Positions 15,336 to 25,424 are shown, counted from the stretch's first letter. The stretch is DNA of 64,000 nucleotides from Bacteroidota bacterium (GCA_023251805.1 JAHEYB010000005.1:1-64000); one strand, 5' to 3'. Numbers and translations: made by a program. Notes: generated by a model not told the origin, from the sequence alone.

Positions 15336-17390
15336 CTACCAAATTTCAGCTCTCTCAGCTTTCGGGCGATACATCTTATCGCCTTCTTTCACACCAAAAG
15401 CATCATAAAACTCTTGCATATTGCTTAAAGGCCCATTTCCACGGAAGTTCCCCGGTGAATGCGGATTTGTTTGAACCAAATTTTTCAAGAATTCAGGACG
15501 CATATTTCCTCTCCAACCTTGTGCCCAGGACATAAAAAAACGTTGCTCTGCCGTAAAGCCATCAATTTTTTCAGGAGCAGGTTTACCTTCCAATGATTTT
15601 TTAAATGCATAATAAGAAATGGTTACACCACCCAAATCGGCAATATTTTCACCAAGTGTAAGTTCACCTCTCACATGAACACTATCGATTGCAATGTAAT
15701 TATTGAATTGCATCACCAACATGTCTGTTTTCTTTTTGAAATTCGCTTTATCTGATTCTGTCCACCAATTTTTCAAATTTCCATCTGAATCAAACTGGGC
15801 ACCTTCATCATCAAAACCGTGTGTTAATTCATGACCAATCACTGCGCCCATACAACCATAATTCACAGCATCATCCGCATCTGGATTAAAGAAAATTGGT
15901 TGCATAATTCCTGCAGGAAATACAATTTCGTTCAAAGATGGATTGTAATACGCATTAATTGTTGGAGGCGTCATTCCCCACTCTGTTCGGTCAACAGGCT
16001 TTCCAAGCTTGTTCACCATTTGTTTAAATGAATAAGTATTTGCACGCATAAAATTTTCAGCATAAGAATCACGTTTGATATCAAGAGAAGAATAATCTTT
16101 CCATTTATCAGGATAACCTAGCTTCAACATTATTTTATCCAATTTTAAATTTGCCGCCTTTTTGGTTTCCTCACTCATCCAATCGCGACTTGCAATACGA
16201 ACACGGTAGGCAGCAATTAAATTTTTCACCATTTCCGCTACTTTATCTTTACTCGCTTGTGTAAAATGTTTTTCAACAAAAATTTGTCCGAGTGCATCAC
16301 CCAGTGCAGCATCTGTAGCTTCAAAAGCGCGCTTCCAACGGGGTTTTTGAACAGGAATACCCAACAACGTTTTGCCATAAAAATCAAAATGTTCATTCAC
16401 CACATTGTCGCTCAATTTACTAGCCATCTGATCGACTAAACCCCATCGTAAATAAGCTTTCCAATCATTAATCGACACCGATTTTATTTGTGCATTTAAT
16501 GTCTTGAAGAAATCAGGTTGCCCAACAATTACATTGCTGATGTTTTTAATTTCAACTGCATCAAAATAAATCGACCACTTAAAATTGGGTGTGAGGTCTG
16601 CCAATTCCGCCAATGTTTTTTTGTTATACATCTTCTCCGGATTACGCATATCAATTTTAGTCATTGACGCTTTTGCCAGATTGGTTTCGATTGCATATAC
16701 AATTTTTGCATTTTTTTCAGCAATATCAGATTTATCACCTAAAAGCATAAACATATTTGCTACGTGCTTTTTATATGCAGCCTGAAGCCCCAACGTCCGC
16801 TCATCTGTATTGGTATAATAATCTCTATCAGGCAAAGAAATTCCACCTTGGCCCAATTGCGTAATAATTTCGGTACTAATTTTTGGATCTTGTCCAATGT
16901 AGCCGCCAAACATTGCACCTACACCAATTGTATGCAAATGCGCAACTTCTTTTATTAAATCTTCCGTAGTTTTAATATTATCGATTGCAGCAAGCTCGGC
17001 TTTCAATGGAGAAATACCATCCAAGTTCAATTTCACGGAATCATTCGCAACAAAATAGAAATCACCGATTTTTTGTCTATTACTTCCTGCTTGCGCGGAT
17101 TTATCACCAGCTGCATCTTCTAAAATTGCTTTCAGCTTGGCAAGATTTTTTTCCATCAGCTCATTAAAACTGCCCCAGCGACTTTCAGATTCAGGAATAG
17201 GATTGTTTTTCATCCAATTTCCATTCACAAATTGATAAAAATCATCAACGGGCTTAATAGTACTATCAATATTTTTTGTATCAATAGCAGTATTAGGGGC
17301 TTTTAGAGCTTCCTCATTTTTAGCATCACCACCACATGATGCAATTGCTATAGTAGAAACTAATAAGGAAAGTTTTAGAATATTTTGCAT
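15336..17390 (-). CDS. M13-family (neprilysin/PepO-like) metallopeptidase, lipoprotein
   Basis: A 684-residue zinc endopeptidase. The N-terminus has a lipoprotein signal with lipobox (IAIASC), placing the enzyme in the periplasm or outer membrane. The zinc-binding motif is HExxH in AVIGHELTHGFDDEG, and the third ligand is the glutamate of GENIADLGG. The NAYYNPSLNEIVFPAGIMQP stretch and the C-terminal FRGNGPLSNMQEFYDAFG are typical of M13. Length matches the family (about 670-700). It probably cleaves small peptides. It lies between the AddB-like and AddA-like genes, with its own terminator. Confidence 0.94.
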   Translation of the reverse strand: MQNILKLSLLVSTIAIASCGGDAKNEEALKAPNTAIDTKNIDSTIKPVDDFYQFVNGNWMKNNPIPESESRWGSFNELMEKNLAKLKAILEDAAGDKSAQAGSNRQKIGDFYFVANDSVKLNLDGISPLKAELAAIDNIKTTEDLIKEVAHLHTIGVGAMFGGYIGQDPKISTEIITQLGQGGISLPDRDYYTNTDERTLGLQAAYKKHVANMFMLLGDKSDIAEKNAKIVYAIETNLAKASMTKIDMRNPEKMYNKKTLAELADLTPNFKWSIYFDAVEIKNISNVIVGQPDFFKTLNAQIKSVSINDWKAYLRWGLVDQMASKLSDNVVNEHFDFYGKTLLGIPVQKPRWKRAFEATDAALGDALGQIFVEKHFTQASKDKVAEMVKNLIAAYRVRIASRDWMSEETKKAANLKLDKIMLKLGYPDKWKDYSSLDIKRDSYAENFMRANTYSFKQMVNKLGKPVDRTEWGMTPPTINAYYNPSLNEIVFPAGIMQPIFFNPDADDAVNYGCMGAVIGHELTHGFDDEGAQFDSDGNLKNWWTESDKANFKKKTDMLVMQFNNYIAIDSVHVRGELTLGENIADLGGVTISYYAFKKSLEGKPAPEKIDGFTAEQRFFMSWAQGWRGNMRPEFLKNLVQTNPHSPGNFRGNGPLSNMQEFYDAFGVKEGDKMYRPKAERAEIW

Positions 17391-17490
17391 GTTTTTTTAA
17401 TTTGAGAACGAATTTAACTCAAATGATTAATATGGCAAAATGATTTTGTTAAATGGTGATTTTTAGGGACGAAAGGCGAGTCAAAAGGGC

Positions 17491-17566
17491 AAAATTCAAA
17501 AGTTAAAAGGGAAAAACAACAAAATAATTAGTGGAAAACAGATTAATAACTAAACTTTTGAATTTT
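17491..17566. repeat. Inverted repeat in the M13-AddA spacer
   Basis: AAAATTCAAAAGTT (17491-17504) is perfectly repeated in inverse as AACTTTTGAATTTT (17553-17566). It belongs to the AAAGTTAAAAGTTCAAA-type family also seen at 3808, 18078 and 32321. It could act as a weak terminator of the AddA-like gene. Confidence 0.6.
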
Positions 17567-17585
17567 AGCTTTTTTCTCTTTTAAC

Positions 17586-20500
17586 TTATACGGGCACAAC
17601 TTTCTCTTCCTCAATATAAACAAGCAATCGCTCCGTAATAGTGTAACCCATTTCGACCAGCAAATCGGAATAGCCAATGATCTGTTCCATATGTTTTTTG
17701 CGTTCTTCACCCGTTTTATAGTCGATTATTACAGCATTTTTGCCATTTAGCACTACCCTATCAGGCCGATATAATGCTCCTGCTGATGTAACAATTTCTG
17801 CCTCATTTTTAATGATTAATCCTTTTTCAAAATACGCCTTTAGTTTTGGCAATTTTACAATTTTACCCAGTGTAACGTATAAAGCATCTCGCTCTTCATT
17901 TGTTATTAAACCTTCTGCACACATTGCCTTTAGGGATGCATCTATATCATCAGCTACTTTCACTTTAGCCAAAGCAGTATGCACTATATTTCCGTAGTCC
18001 TTCTTAACTTCTGCCATATTGGTGTTCCAAATACTTGGTGCTGCAGCGCGCATTTTTATACTTTCCCTCCAACGGTTAGAGTTGAAAGTTAAAAGTTCAA
18101 AGTTCAAAGTTTCAGAATGATGCATCTTTTGCTTCTTAGGAACAGCATTGCCAAATGAATAAAGACTTTTTCCATCCTGCCATTCATTTTTCGATTGGTA
18201 ATAATAAGCGAGCATGTCGCTAACTGTGGAAAAGTTGCCTGGATTTTTCCCCGGCATACCTGTAAGCACATACATTCGCTCCTCTGCCCTAGTAAATCCA
18301 ACATACAACACATTTAAACTATCCAGCAATGATTTATTTTGCTCTTCGTGATACAAGTCAGCAAAAATAGTTTCTTCCAAATTTTTATTTGTAGGAACAA
18401 TTGCGGATGTTAGTTTTGATAGTTTTTCGTTTTGTAAATCAATCCACAAATTCTTTTTTCCATTTTTTTTCTCTGTATTCGAAAAAGGTAAAATAACAAC
18501 AGGAAATTCCAATCCTTTCGAACGATGGATAGTCATTATATTTACAGCATCCATCCCTTCAGGAATAATCAAGGAAGCTTTTTCTTTTTTCTCTTCCCAA
18601 TACTCAATAAAATCGTTGAGATTATTATTTTTTTTGATGCTGTAATTCAGCACTTCATCTAAAAAAAACTGAACGTATGCATTGGGAATACTATTGAGTT
18701 TAAAAATACGAATCAGTTCCTCACACATTTCATACAAAGCCATTTTTGAGAGCTGTGTTACGCTGAATTCAATTCCCGCATTTTTTATAATAGCACTTAA
18801 ACCTGTCCTGTTTTGTAGTGTTTCCGCCAAAGTAGTAGTAGAAATTAATTTTGATGATAGTAAGTATTCTAAAATCTCTGTTTGAATAATTGTATCACTT
18901 GTATTGGATAAATATTTTAAAAGCGAATGCAAAAAATTTATTTCAACTGAATTACTTAATAATAATGAATCGGATGAAATTACACCTATGCCATTTTCTG
19001 TTAAATAATTAGCTATTTCGCTTCCATCGGTATTTTTACGAACAAGAATAGAAATATCTTTCAACGAATAGTTATCATTAAGTAAGGCATGAATCAACTC
19101 CAATGTTCTTATTTTATTTTGTTCACGAAATTCATCTTTTACTCCCGACAAAAACTCCACTTGAACAAATCCTCCTACATTTTCAGAATTAAACTCCTGC
19201 TCTAAGCCTTCATAAATAACTTTGAACTTTTCATTTAATTTTTCTGAAAGCGTTTTAAAAAGTGAATTATTAAATTCGATTACCTCTCGCTTGCTTCGAT
19301 AATTTTTACCAAGCATTTTTGGAACATGGTTTCGTATTAATGCTTCCTCACGTTCCAGCACCAAAGGATTGTCGTTATGTTTAAAGACATTTGGCAACTG
19401 CGCAAATTGTTCCACTTCGCCTCCACGCCAACGGTAAATTGCTTGTTTGCCATCTCCTACCAACATTGTAAAATGACCATTTGCTAGCGAATTATCAATC
19501 AATGGCAATAAATTTTGAAACTGCAAAATAGAAGTATCCTGAAACTCATCAATCAAATAATTATTGTATCGTTCCCCCAATCGTTCATAAATAAAAGGAA
19601 TAGGTTCATTCAAAACAATCTTTGAAATCATTTTGTTGAATTCCGAAATGTGAAGTATGTTATTTTGTGTTTTGTATTCGGTCAATAATTTTTCTATCTC
19701 ATTTAAAACCGCAAGAGAATAAATATTTTTATTAATAAGAGAAAATAAAATGTAATCGGAATAAGACTTATCTTTTATTTCTTGAATTATTAAAAAACAA
19801 TCCAATAAAGTTGATTTTATTCCTTCTATCGCTGATTTAGTTTGAGTAGACACTTTTCCTCCCGCCCAATTATCTTCGCCTGTTGTGGTTTTAACATAAC
19901 TATTCGGTTGAATATAATCCATTCTTCCTTGCGCTAACTTTTCGAAATAAGCAGCAATGCCTTTGTCTCCATAATAAAAATCCTTATTGCTTAAACCTGC
20001 TTTTTTAATTATGTCCACCGCCTTTTTTGCAGAAGCGCCTACGACACTTTCAAATTGCTTCATTTCGGAAGACAAAACATCTTTTATTTGAAAAAAATCA
20101 TCGACACTTAATGCTTTTATTTTTTCAATGTGCAAGGCCCCTTCTTCATTTAATAAATTTTTGGCAAACACTTTTAAATCGTTTTCGATGTGCCAACTTT
20201 TTTCGTCATCGGTTTTACTTTCGGCAAACTCTACCAATGCTTTTGTTAGTCGTTCATTATTTCCAATTTGGGCTAAAAGTAAATCAATGGCTTGAGTCAA
20301 TAATTTTTCATCATCCATCTCAATTTCAAAACTCATGGGAATTTTTAAATCGAAAGCAAAAGTTCGGACTACTTTATGTACAAAAGCATCAATGGTTCCA
20401 ATTGCAAAATCGGAATAGTTATGAAGGATGGCAGTTAATACTTTTTGAGAACGTTTTCTAATAATCGCATCATCTAGCGCTTGAGTTGCGTTTAATTTTT

Positions 20501-20768
20501 CGTGTTTCTTTAATTCTACAAGTAAATTTTTTGTCCCGGCCGAAACCACAGAGTAATCATCCTCCGAAAGTTCCTTAAGCGCTTTAATAATCCGCTCTTT
20601 CATTTCTGAAGCAGCTTTATTGGTAAAAGTAACTGCTAAAATATGTTTATACGCTTGCGGAGAATCAGAGGTATCGTTTAAAGCCAAAGCTAAGTACTCT
20701 TTCACCAATGTAAAGGTCTTGCCCGAACCTGCAGAGGACTTATAAATAGTGAAATTTTTGTCGGACAT
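17586..20768 (-). CDS. addA: AddA/UvrD-like ATP-dependent helicase-nuclease subunit
   Basis: A 1060-residue superfamily 1 helicase with a C-terminal RecB-type nuclease. Walker A is SAGSGKTFTLVKEYL near residue 13; motif II is YLIDEFQDTS; motif III is VGDGKQAIYRWRGGE; motif V contains TIHRSKGLEFPVVIL; motif VI is YVGFTRAEERMYV. The nuclease motif is VIIDYKTGEE near the end. It would unwind and resect double-strand DNA ends together with the AddB-like protein at 11277-14180. Around residues 885-897 the stretch TLNFELLTFNS is translated from a dispersed intergenic-type repeat. Confidence 0.9.
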   Translation of the reverse strand: MSDKNFTIYKSSAGSGKTFTLVKEYLALALNDTSDSPQAYKHILAVTFTNKAASEMKERIIKALKELSEDDYSVVSAGTKNLLVELKKHEKLNATQALDDAIIRKRSQKVLTAILHNYSDFAIGTIDAFVHKVVRTFAFDLKIPMSFEIEMDDEKLLTQAIDLLLAQIGNNERLTKALVEFAESKTDDEKSWHIENDLKVFAKNLLNEEGALHIEKIKALSVDDFFQIKDVLSSEMKQFESVVGASAKKAVDIIKKAGLSNKDFYYGDKGIAAYFEKLAQGRMDYIQPNSYVKTTTGEDNWAGGKVSTQTKSAIEGIKSTLLDCFLIIQEIKDKSYSDYILFSLINKNIYSLAVLNEIEKLLTEYKTQNNILHISEFNKMISKIVLNEPIPFIYERLGERYNNYLIDEFQDTSILQFQNLLPLIDNSLANGHFTMLVGDGKQAIYRWRGGEVEQFAQLPNVFKHNDNPLVLEREEALIRNHVPKMLGKNYRSKREVIEFNNSLFKTLSEKLNEKFKVIYEGLEQEFNSENVGGFVQVEFLSGVKDEFREQNKIRTLELIHALLNDNYSLKDISILVRKNTDGSEIANYLTENGIGVISSDSLLLSNSVEINFLHSLLKYLSNTSDTIIQTEILEYLLSSKLISTTTLAETLQNRTGLSAIIKNAGIEFSVTQLSKMALYEMCEELIRIFKLNSIPNAYVQFFLDEVLNYSIKKNNNLNDFIEYWEEKKEKASLIIPEGMDAVNIMTIHRSKGLEFPVVILPFSNTEKKNGKKNLWIDLQNEKLSKLTSAIVPTNKNLEETIFADLYHEEQNKSLLDSLNVLYVGFTRAEERMYVLTGMPGKNPGNFSTVSDMLAYYYQSKNEWQDGKSLYSFGNAVPKKQKMHHSETLNFELLTFNSNRWRESIKMRAAAPSIWNTNMAEVKKDYGNIVHTALAKVKVADDIDASLKAMCAEGLITNEERDALYVTLGKIVKLPKLKAYFEKGLIIKNEAEIVTSAGALYRPDRVVLNGKNAVIIDYKTGEERKKHMEQIIGYSDLLVEMGYTITERLLVYIEEEKVVPV
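18078..18113. repeat. GTTAAAAGTTCAAAGTT-type repeat inside the AddA-like gene
   Basis: A run of near-tandem AAGTT/CAAAGTT units, identical in style to intergenic spacers at 17491 and 32321, is read in frame on the minus strand as TLNFELLTFNS. It lies between helicase motif VI and the nuclease domain, a region tolerant of insertion. Confidence 0.6.
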
Positions 20769-20896
20769 AAAATACCTTGTTTGAATCTTGCAAATTACAC
20801 AATAAATGGTTAATATTGTTATACAATAATCGATATTGAAGTTTTACCTCCGCAGACTTAATTATTGGACAAGTAATCTTCAAAAAAAAATCATTT

Positions 20897-22573
20897 ATGA
20901 AAAAAATCTACCCAGTAATTATTGCATTGTTTTTTATTACAATTAATGTAGCCTTTTCACAAGAAACGAACATTGTTCCCGGCAACTTATTAGTAATGGT
21001 AAACTCCGATGCGGATGCAAATCAACTTACAAAAGAATTTGCATTAGTAAATGGAGCGCAAACCGAATTAAAAGTGGAACGTACGCTTTCCCAATCAATG
21101 CATATTTATTTAATGACTTTTAATCCTTCAGCAGTAAATCAGGATTTATTTTTGACGGCAGTTAAAAGAAATCATCTTGTAAAAATTGCGCAATTCAATC
21201 ATACTTTTCAAGAAAGAATTATTCCAAATGATGCACAGTTCGGTGTTATGTGGGATATGCACAATACGGGTGCCAGCGGTGGTGTTGCAGATGCAGATAT
21301 TGATGCTCCTGAAGCTTGGGACATTACAACAGGTGGTTTAACTGCTGCAGGCGATACTATTGTAGTGGCTGTTGTTGATGGAGGATTTGATTTAACTCAA
21401 CCCGATTTAAATTTTTGGAAAAACTATCAGGAAATTCCAAACAACGGAATTGATGAAGATGGAAATGGTTTTACTGATGACTATGACGGCTGGAATGGCT
21501 CAAACGCAACTGATAATTTTCCTGTTGCTAGTCACGGTACCCATGTTTCGGGAACGGTTGGAGCAAGAGGAAACAATACTATTGGAGTTACCGGTGTTAA
21601 CTGGAATGTGAAAGTGATGGCCATTTCTTATGGTTCCGGTGGAAGCTTTGAAGCAAATGTTGTTGCTTCTTATGATTTTGCCAAAGAGCAACGCAGATTA
21701 TACAATCAAACAAACGGGGCGAAAGGAGCATTTGTTGTTTCTACCAATTCTTCTTTCGGAGTTGATTTGGCATTTCCATCATCCTATCCACTATGGTGCG
21801 CCATGTATGATTCACTAGGTGCTGTTGGAATTGTTAGCGCAGGTGCAACAGCTAATGCAAATTATAATATTGATGTGCAAGGTGATATTCCAACAGCATG
21901 CTTAAGCGATTATTTAATAGCTGTAACCAACACCACTCGCACTGATGCAAAAAATGGTAGTTGCGGATATGGGGCAACCATGATTGATTTAGGCTCACCG
22001 GGAACAAGCATTACATCCACTTATCCATCCAGCGCTTATTCATCTATTTCAGGAACCTCTATGGCAACACCGCACGTTGCCGGAGCTATTGCATTGATGT
22101 TATCCGTTCCTTGCAGTCAATTAATTACAGATTATAAAGCCAATCCTGCCGGAATTGCCTTGATGTTAAAAGATTCATTGCTTGGTGCAGTGGATGTTAT
22201 TCCTTCTATGAGTGGAGGAATCACTTTAACAGGTGGACGATTAAATTTGTATAAATCAGTTCGTGCTATGCAAAACTATTGTACTTCCGTAGATGTTGGC
22301 AACATGAACGCGCTTTCTGAATTCGAAATTCAAAATGTATATCCCAATCCTGCGAATAACCTAGTTACAGTTGTTTACAATAGTTATGATGTCGTTGAAA
22401 TTTCTATGTGTAATGTACTTGGACAAGAAATTAAACGCATAAAAGGAGATACGACAACAAAAGGAATTCAGCATAGCTACATAGATGTATCGGGATTAAA
22501 CAAAGGCATTTATTTTATTAGCATGCATGCGAACAACAAAAAATCAAATGTTGTAAAAGTGGTAGTTTACTAA
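20897..22573 (+). CDS. Subtilisin-like serine peptidase (S8) with T9SS sorting domain
   Basis: A 558-residue secreted protease. After a signal peptide (residues 1-21) come a propeptide-like region and the S8 catalytic domain. The aspartate is in VVAVVDGGFD (about 160), the histidine in SHGTHVSGTVG (about 213) and the serine in GTSMATPHVAGAIAL (about 387). Residues from about 480 form the type A C-terminal sorting domain (FEIQNVYPNPANNLVTVVY...GIYFISMHANNKKSNVVKVVVY). Export through the type IX system is therefore expected. The gene starts a forward run of three genes and is divergent from addA. Confidence 0.95.
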   Translation: MKKIYPVIIALFFITINVAFSQETNIVPGNLLVMVNSDADANQLTKEFALVNGAQTELKVERTLSQSMHIYLMTFNPSAVNQDLFLTAVKRNHLVKIAQFNHTFQERIIPNDAQFGVMWDMHNTGASGGVADADIDAPEAWDITTGGLTAAGDTIVVAVVDGGFDLTQPDLNFWKNYQEIPNNGIDEDGNGFTDDYDGWNGSNATDNFPVASHGTHVSGTVGARGNNTIGVTGVNWNVKVMAISYGSGGSFEANVVASYDFAKEQRRLYNQTNGAKGAFVVSTNSSFGVDLAFPSSYPLWCAMYDSLGAVGIVSAGATANANYNIDVQGDIPTACLSDYLIAVTNTTRTDAKNGSCGYGATMIDLGSPGTSITSTYPSSAYSSISGTSMATPHVAGAIALMLSVPCSQLITDYKANPAGIALMLKDSLLGAVDVIPSMSGGITLTGGRLNLYKSVRAMQNYCTSVDVGNMNALSEFEIQNVYPNPANNLVTVVYNSYDVVEISMCNVLGQEIKRIKGDTTTKGIQHSYIDVSGLNKGIYFISMHANNKKSNVVKVVVY

Positions 22574-22608
22574 AATAATTTCTCTATTAATTAAAGGAGA
22601 TTTTTAAA

Positions 22609-24177
22609 ATGAAAAAAATTGTTTTACTTCTTCTAATTAATTTTCTTGCCTTAAATTTATTTTCCCAATTGGAATATAAAGATGTGGCAGGAATATTTTT
22701 TAACCGATGTACTTCTTGCCACCATACCAATGGTGGAGCTCCATTTTCATTGATGAGTTATTCAGAAGCATTTCCGGAAGCGGCAAACATTCAAAATGCT
22801 TTAACATTTAATATTATGCCACCTTGGCCGGCTGATACTACTTATAGAAGATTTGCAAGAGAACATATTATTACTCAATCGGAAAAAAGTGCAATTTTAA
22901 GTTGGATTACTGATGGTGCTTTGCAAGGAGACACTACGCTTGCTCCTCCACCACCAACTTATTCGCAATACAAACTATCACCTCCACCCGATTTAGTTGT
23001 TCAAATTCCAACCTTTACAAGTAACGCCACTCCAACAGCCGATGCCTACAATCTTTTTGTGCTTCCATCAGGATTAACAAGCAATCGTATTATTAGAGCA
23101 GTTGAAATTGTTCCCGGAAATAATGGTATTGTTCATCACGTAAGTGTTGGTGCCGATACCACAGCATCTTCAACAAATGATCTTTCGGGAAGCGCATTTA
23201 CTTTTCCTGCTAATGTTGGAATTGGTGGGTACATTCCGGGCTCCGAACCAATTGTATTTCCAAACGCTAGCATTTTAAAAATGGGAATTACAATAAAAGC
23301 TGGTTCACAATTTCTTTTACAAATTCATTATCCTGCCGGAAGTGGTGGACAACAAGATAGCACACAAGTACGCATCTATTTTTATCCTCCTGCTACAACA
23401 GGTGTCAGAGAAGTATATGCTTTTGCTCCGCTTCAAAATTGGGGCTTTTGGATGATGCCAAGTGAAGTGAAAACAGTTACTGCCGATACGGCTTTACTGG
23501 ACTGGCTTCCACTTTCTATTTTTAGCTCATTACCCCATTCTCATAAAGTTTGTACCAATATTTTAAATTATGCTTACGCAGATACTTCAATTACAGGCGG
23601 TGCACCTGATACTATTCCATTGATGAAAATAAATGATTGGCAATTTCATTGGCAATTTTATTACTATTACAGAAACCTAGTTAAAATTCCTGTTAACTAT
23701 CGTTATCATGGTGAGCATATTTATGATAATAGTGCCGCCAATCCCAATAATCCATTTAGTCCGCCACAATTAATTGTTCCCGGAGTAAATTCAAACGATG
23801 AAATGTTTTATGATTCATTTCAGATTATGGTGTATTATCCCGGAGATGAAAACATAAACATTGACTCATTACTTTCTGTAGATCCTTTGCTAACGGCTTC
23901 TATAAACGAACCTATTGATTCAAAAAAATGGACCTACTCTTTTGCTTATCCAAATCCGTTTAATCAAAATACTACCATTCAACTAGTCAGTAATCAAACA
24001 CTAGAAGATTGTACTTTACGAATAGTGGATGCATCCGGAAAAGAAGTAAAACCTTTCATTGAGAAAAAAATAAATGCTTTTGAAATAAATAAGTCAAATT
24101 TATCTTCCGGAATTTATTTTTACCAAATCAGCTCAAACAAAAAAAGTATCTCTACCGGAAAAATAATTGTTTACTAA
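22609..24177 (+). CDS. Cytochrome c / copper type II monooxygenase-like secreted protein with T9SS domain
   Basis: A 522-residue secreted protein with three parts. After a signal peptide, residues 20-110 form a small cytochrome c-like domain with one CxxCH haem motif (FNRCTSCHHTNGGAPFSL) and a possible methionine ligand in IMPPWP. Residues 125-430 resemble the paired jelly-roll fold of PHM/DBH-type copper monooxygenases, with histidine pairs in NNGIVHHVSVGADT, LLQIHYPAG and SLPHSHKVC. The last 75 residues are a type A sorting domain (SFAYPNPFNQNTTIQL...GIYFYQISS). Substrate unknown. An AAAGGAGA sequence lies 13 bases before the ATG. Confidence 0.82.
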   Translation: MKKIVLLLLINFLALNLFSQLEYKDVAGIFFNRCTSCHHTNGGAPFSLMSYSEAFPEAANIQNALTFNIMPPWPADTTYRRFAREHIITQSEKSAILSWITDGALQGDTTLAPPPPTYSQYKLSPPPDLVVQIPTFTSNATPTADAYNLFVLPSGLTSNRIIRAVEIVPGNNGIVHHVSVGADTTASSTNDLSGSAFTFPANVGIGGYIPGSEPIVFPNASILKMGITIKAGSQFLLQIHYPAGSGGQQDSTQVRIYFYPPATTGVREVYAFAPLQNWGFWMMPSEVKTVTADTALLDWLPLSIFSSLPHSHKVCTNILNYAYADTSITGGAPDTIPLMKINDWQFHWQFYYYYRNLVKIPVNYRYHGEHIYDNSAANPNNPFSPPQLIVPGVNSNDEMFYDSFQIMVYYPGDENINIDSLLSVDPLLTASINEPIDSKKWTYSFAYPNPFNQNTTIQLVSNQTLEDCTLRIVDASGKEVKPFIEKKINAFEINKSNLSSGIYFYQISSNKKSISTGKIIVY

Positions 24178-24196
24178 CATTTAAAATATAAACAAA

Positions 24197-24529
24197 ATGA
24201 AAGCACTTTCTATTTCTGGATTTATCCTTAGCGTTTTATCTTTCATTACAGGATTATATTTACAATTTGTGTTGGCACCGGCAGCCGATTCATTGGAAGC
24301 ATCTTTGGACACAGGATTTTCTGACGACATCAATAGTATGATGTGGATGGCGGCTCATGAAGCAAAAGTAACAACCGGAGAAACGTTGGTGATAGCTGGT
24401 GGCTTAGCTTTAATATTATGTGCTATTCCCGCTATCAAAACTAAAAACAAACTTTCTCTATTAGGTGCGATACTTTCTTTGGCAGCTTTGTTAGCCGGAT
24501 TGATAAACGGAACGCATATGTTTTCTTAG
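24197..24529 (+). CDS. Small membrane protein, three to four TM segments
   Basis: A 110-residue integral membrane protein with helices at about 5-25, 64-80 and 86-106. The loop between the first two is acidic (SLEASLDTGFSDDIN) and carries an MMWMAAHEAK segment. No family is recognised. It follows the T9SS cargo gene by 19 bases, so it is probably cotranscribed; the arrangement gives no clear functional hint. Confidence 0.7.
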   Translation: MKALSISGFILSVLSFITGLYLQFVLAPAADSLEASLDTGFSDDINSMMWMAAHEAKVTTGETLVIAGGLALILCAIPAIKTKNKLSLLGAILSLAALLAGLINGTHMFS

Positions 24530-24533
24530 GAAA

Positions 24534-25424
24534 TTAATGCTTATGCATTCGCTCTTTTAACGTTTTCCTTTTCTTAATTGGGTAAGTTGAAAAGAGGAAC
24601 GAATTAGAGTATTTTTTTCCTTTTAAACCTAAACCAACAAAAACCCCTAAAGTAATATATTGATAGTGTTTACTTACATCAAAGCTTACTGAACTTTCTT
24701 GCTTTGTATATCCTTCTGTGCGAAGAATTTTTCCATGCCCTATGATATCCATATAACAAAATTCTAATTTTATTCCTATGTGCGAATATGCGACAGAGGG
24801 CTCTTCAGTATTTGCGTCTGCAAAATATTTATACCGAATACCTCCAACATACCCTTTTGCCACTAACGAGTTAAAAGAAAAGTCGTTGGTATAAAAATCA
24901 TTGGAAAAATTATCCTTGTATGCATATTTTCCATGAGGAAAAAGCCCCCTACCTATTCCATAACAAACATATGGCTGCAGGTATTTACTTTTAGTAAGTT
25001 TAATATTTCCTCCTAAACCCACTCTAAGATATTGAATACTATAATCACCAAGAGAAACCGGACCTGAGCTTTGGGCAAATTTTGGTTCGCCTTGAATAAA
25101 ATAGTTGCGATTGCTAATTTTTATTTCGGAATCAATTTTACTTCCGTTGGAATTAAATTTGTCATGAGCGTATTCTACTCCCAACAAAATTTTATTAAAA
25201 AAATAAGTTTGTAGTCCCCACTGAACATTACTTCCAATATTTTTACTATTATTCATAAAAATATCTGCACCTTCTGGAAGATAACCAATTTTACTAGTAC
25301 TTCCATACATAAGTCCCGCTTCAGCTACAACCTCAAAACGAATTTTTTTAAGATTTACCGTATCTACTTGCGCCCAAACATTGTTAGAAAAAAACACTGT
25401 TATTAAAAACAAAAATCTCATCAA
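24534..25424 (-). CDS. Outer-membrane beta-barrel-like protein
   Basis: A 296-residue protein with a signal peptide (cleavage near VWAQ). Alternating hydrophobic/polar strands with aromatic girdle residues (for example VQWGLQTYFFNKILLGVEYAHD, YLRVGLGGNIKL, HYQYITLGVFVGLGL) suggest an outer-membrane barrel of eight or more strands. Specific family not recognised. Its start overlaps the stop of the upstream lipoprotein gene by 4 bases, so the two are coupled and may work together. Confidence 0.75.
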   Translation of the reverse strand: MMRFLFLITVFFSNNVWAQVDTVNLKKIRFEVVAEAGLMYGSTSKIGYLPEGADIFMNNSKNIGSNVQWGLQTYFFNKILLGVEYAHDKFNSNGSKIDSEIKISNRNYFIQGEPKFAQSSGPVSLGDYSIQYLRVGLGGNIKLTKSKYLQPYVCYGIGRGLFPHGKYAYKDNFSNDFYTNDFSFNSLVAKGYVGGIRYKYFADANTEEPSVAYSHIGIKLEFCYMDIIGHGKILRTEGYTKQESSVSFDVSKHYQYITLGVFVGLGLKGKKYSNSFLFSTYPIKKRKTLKERMHKH

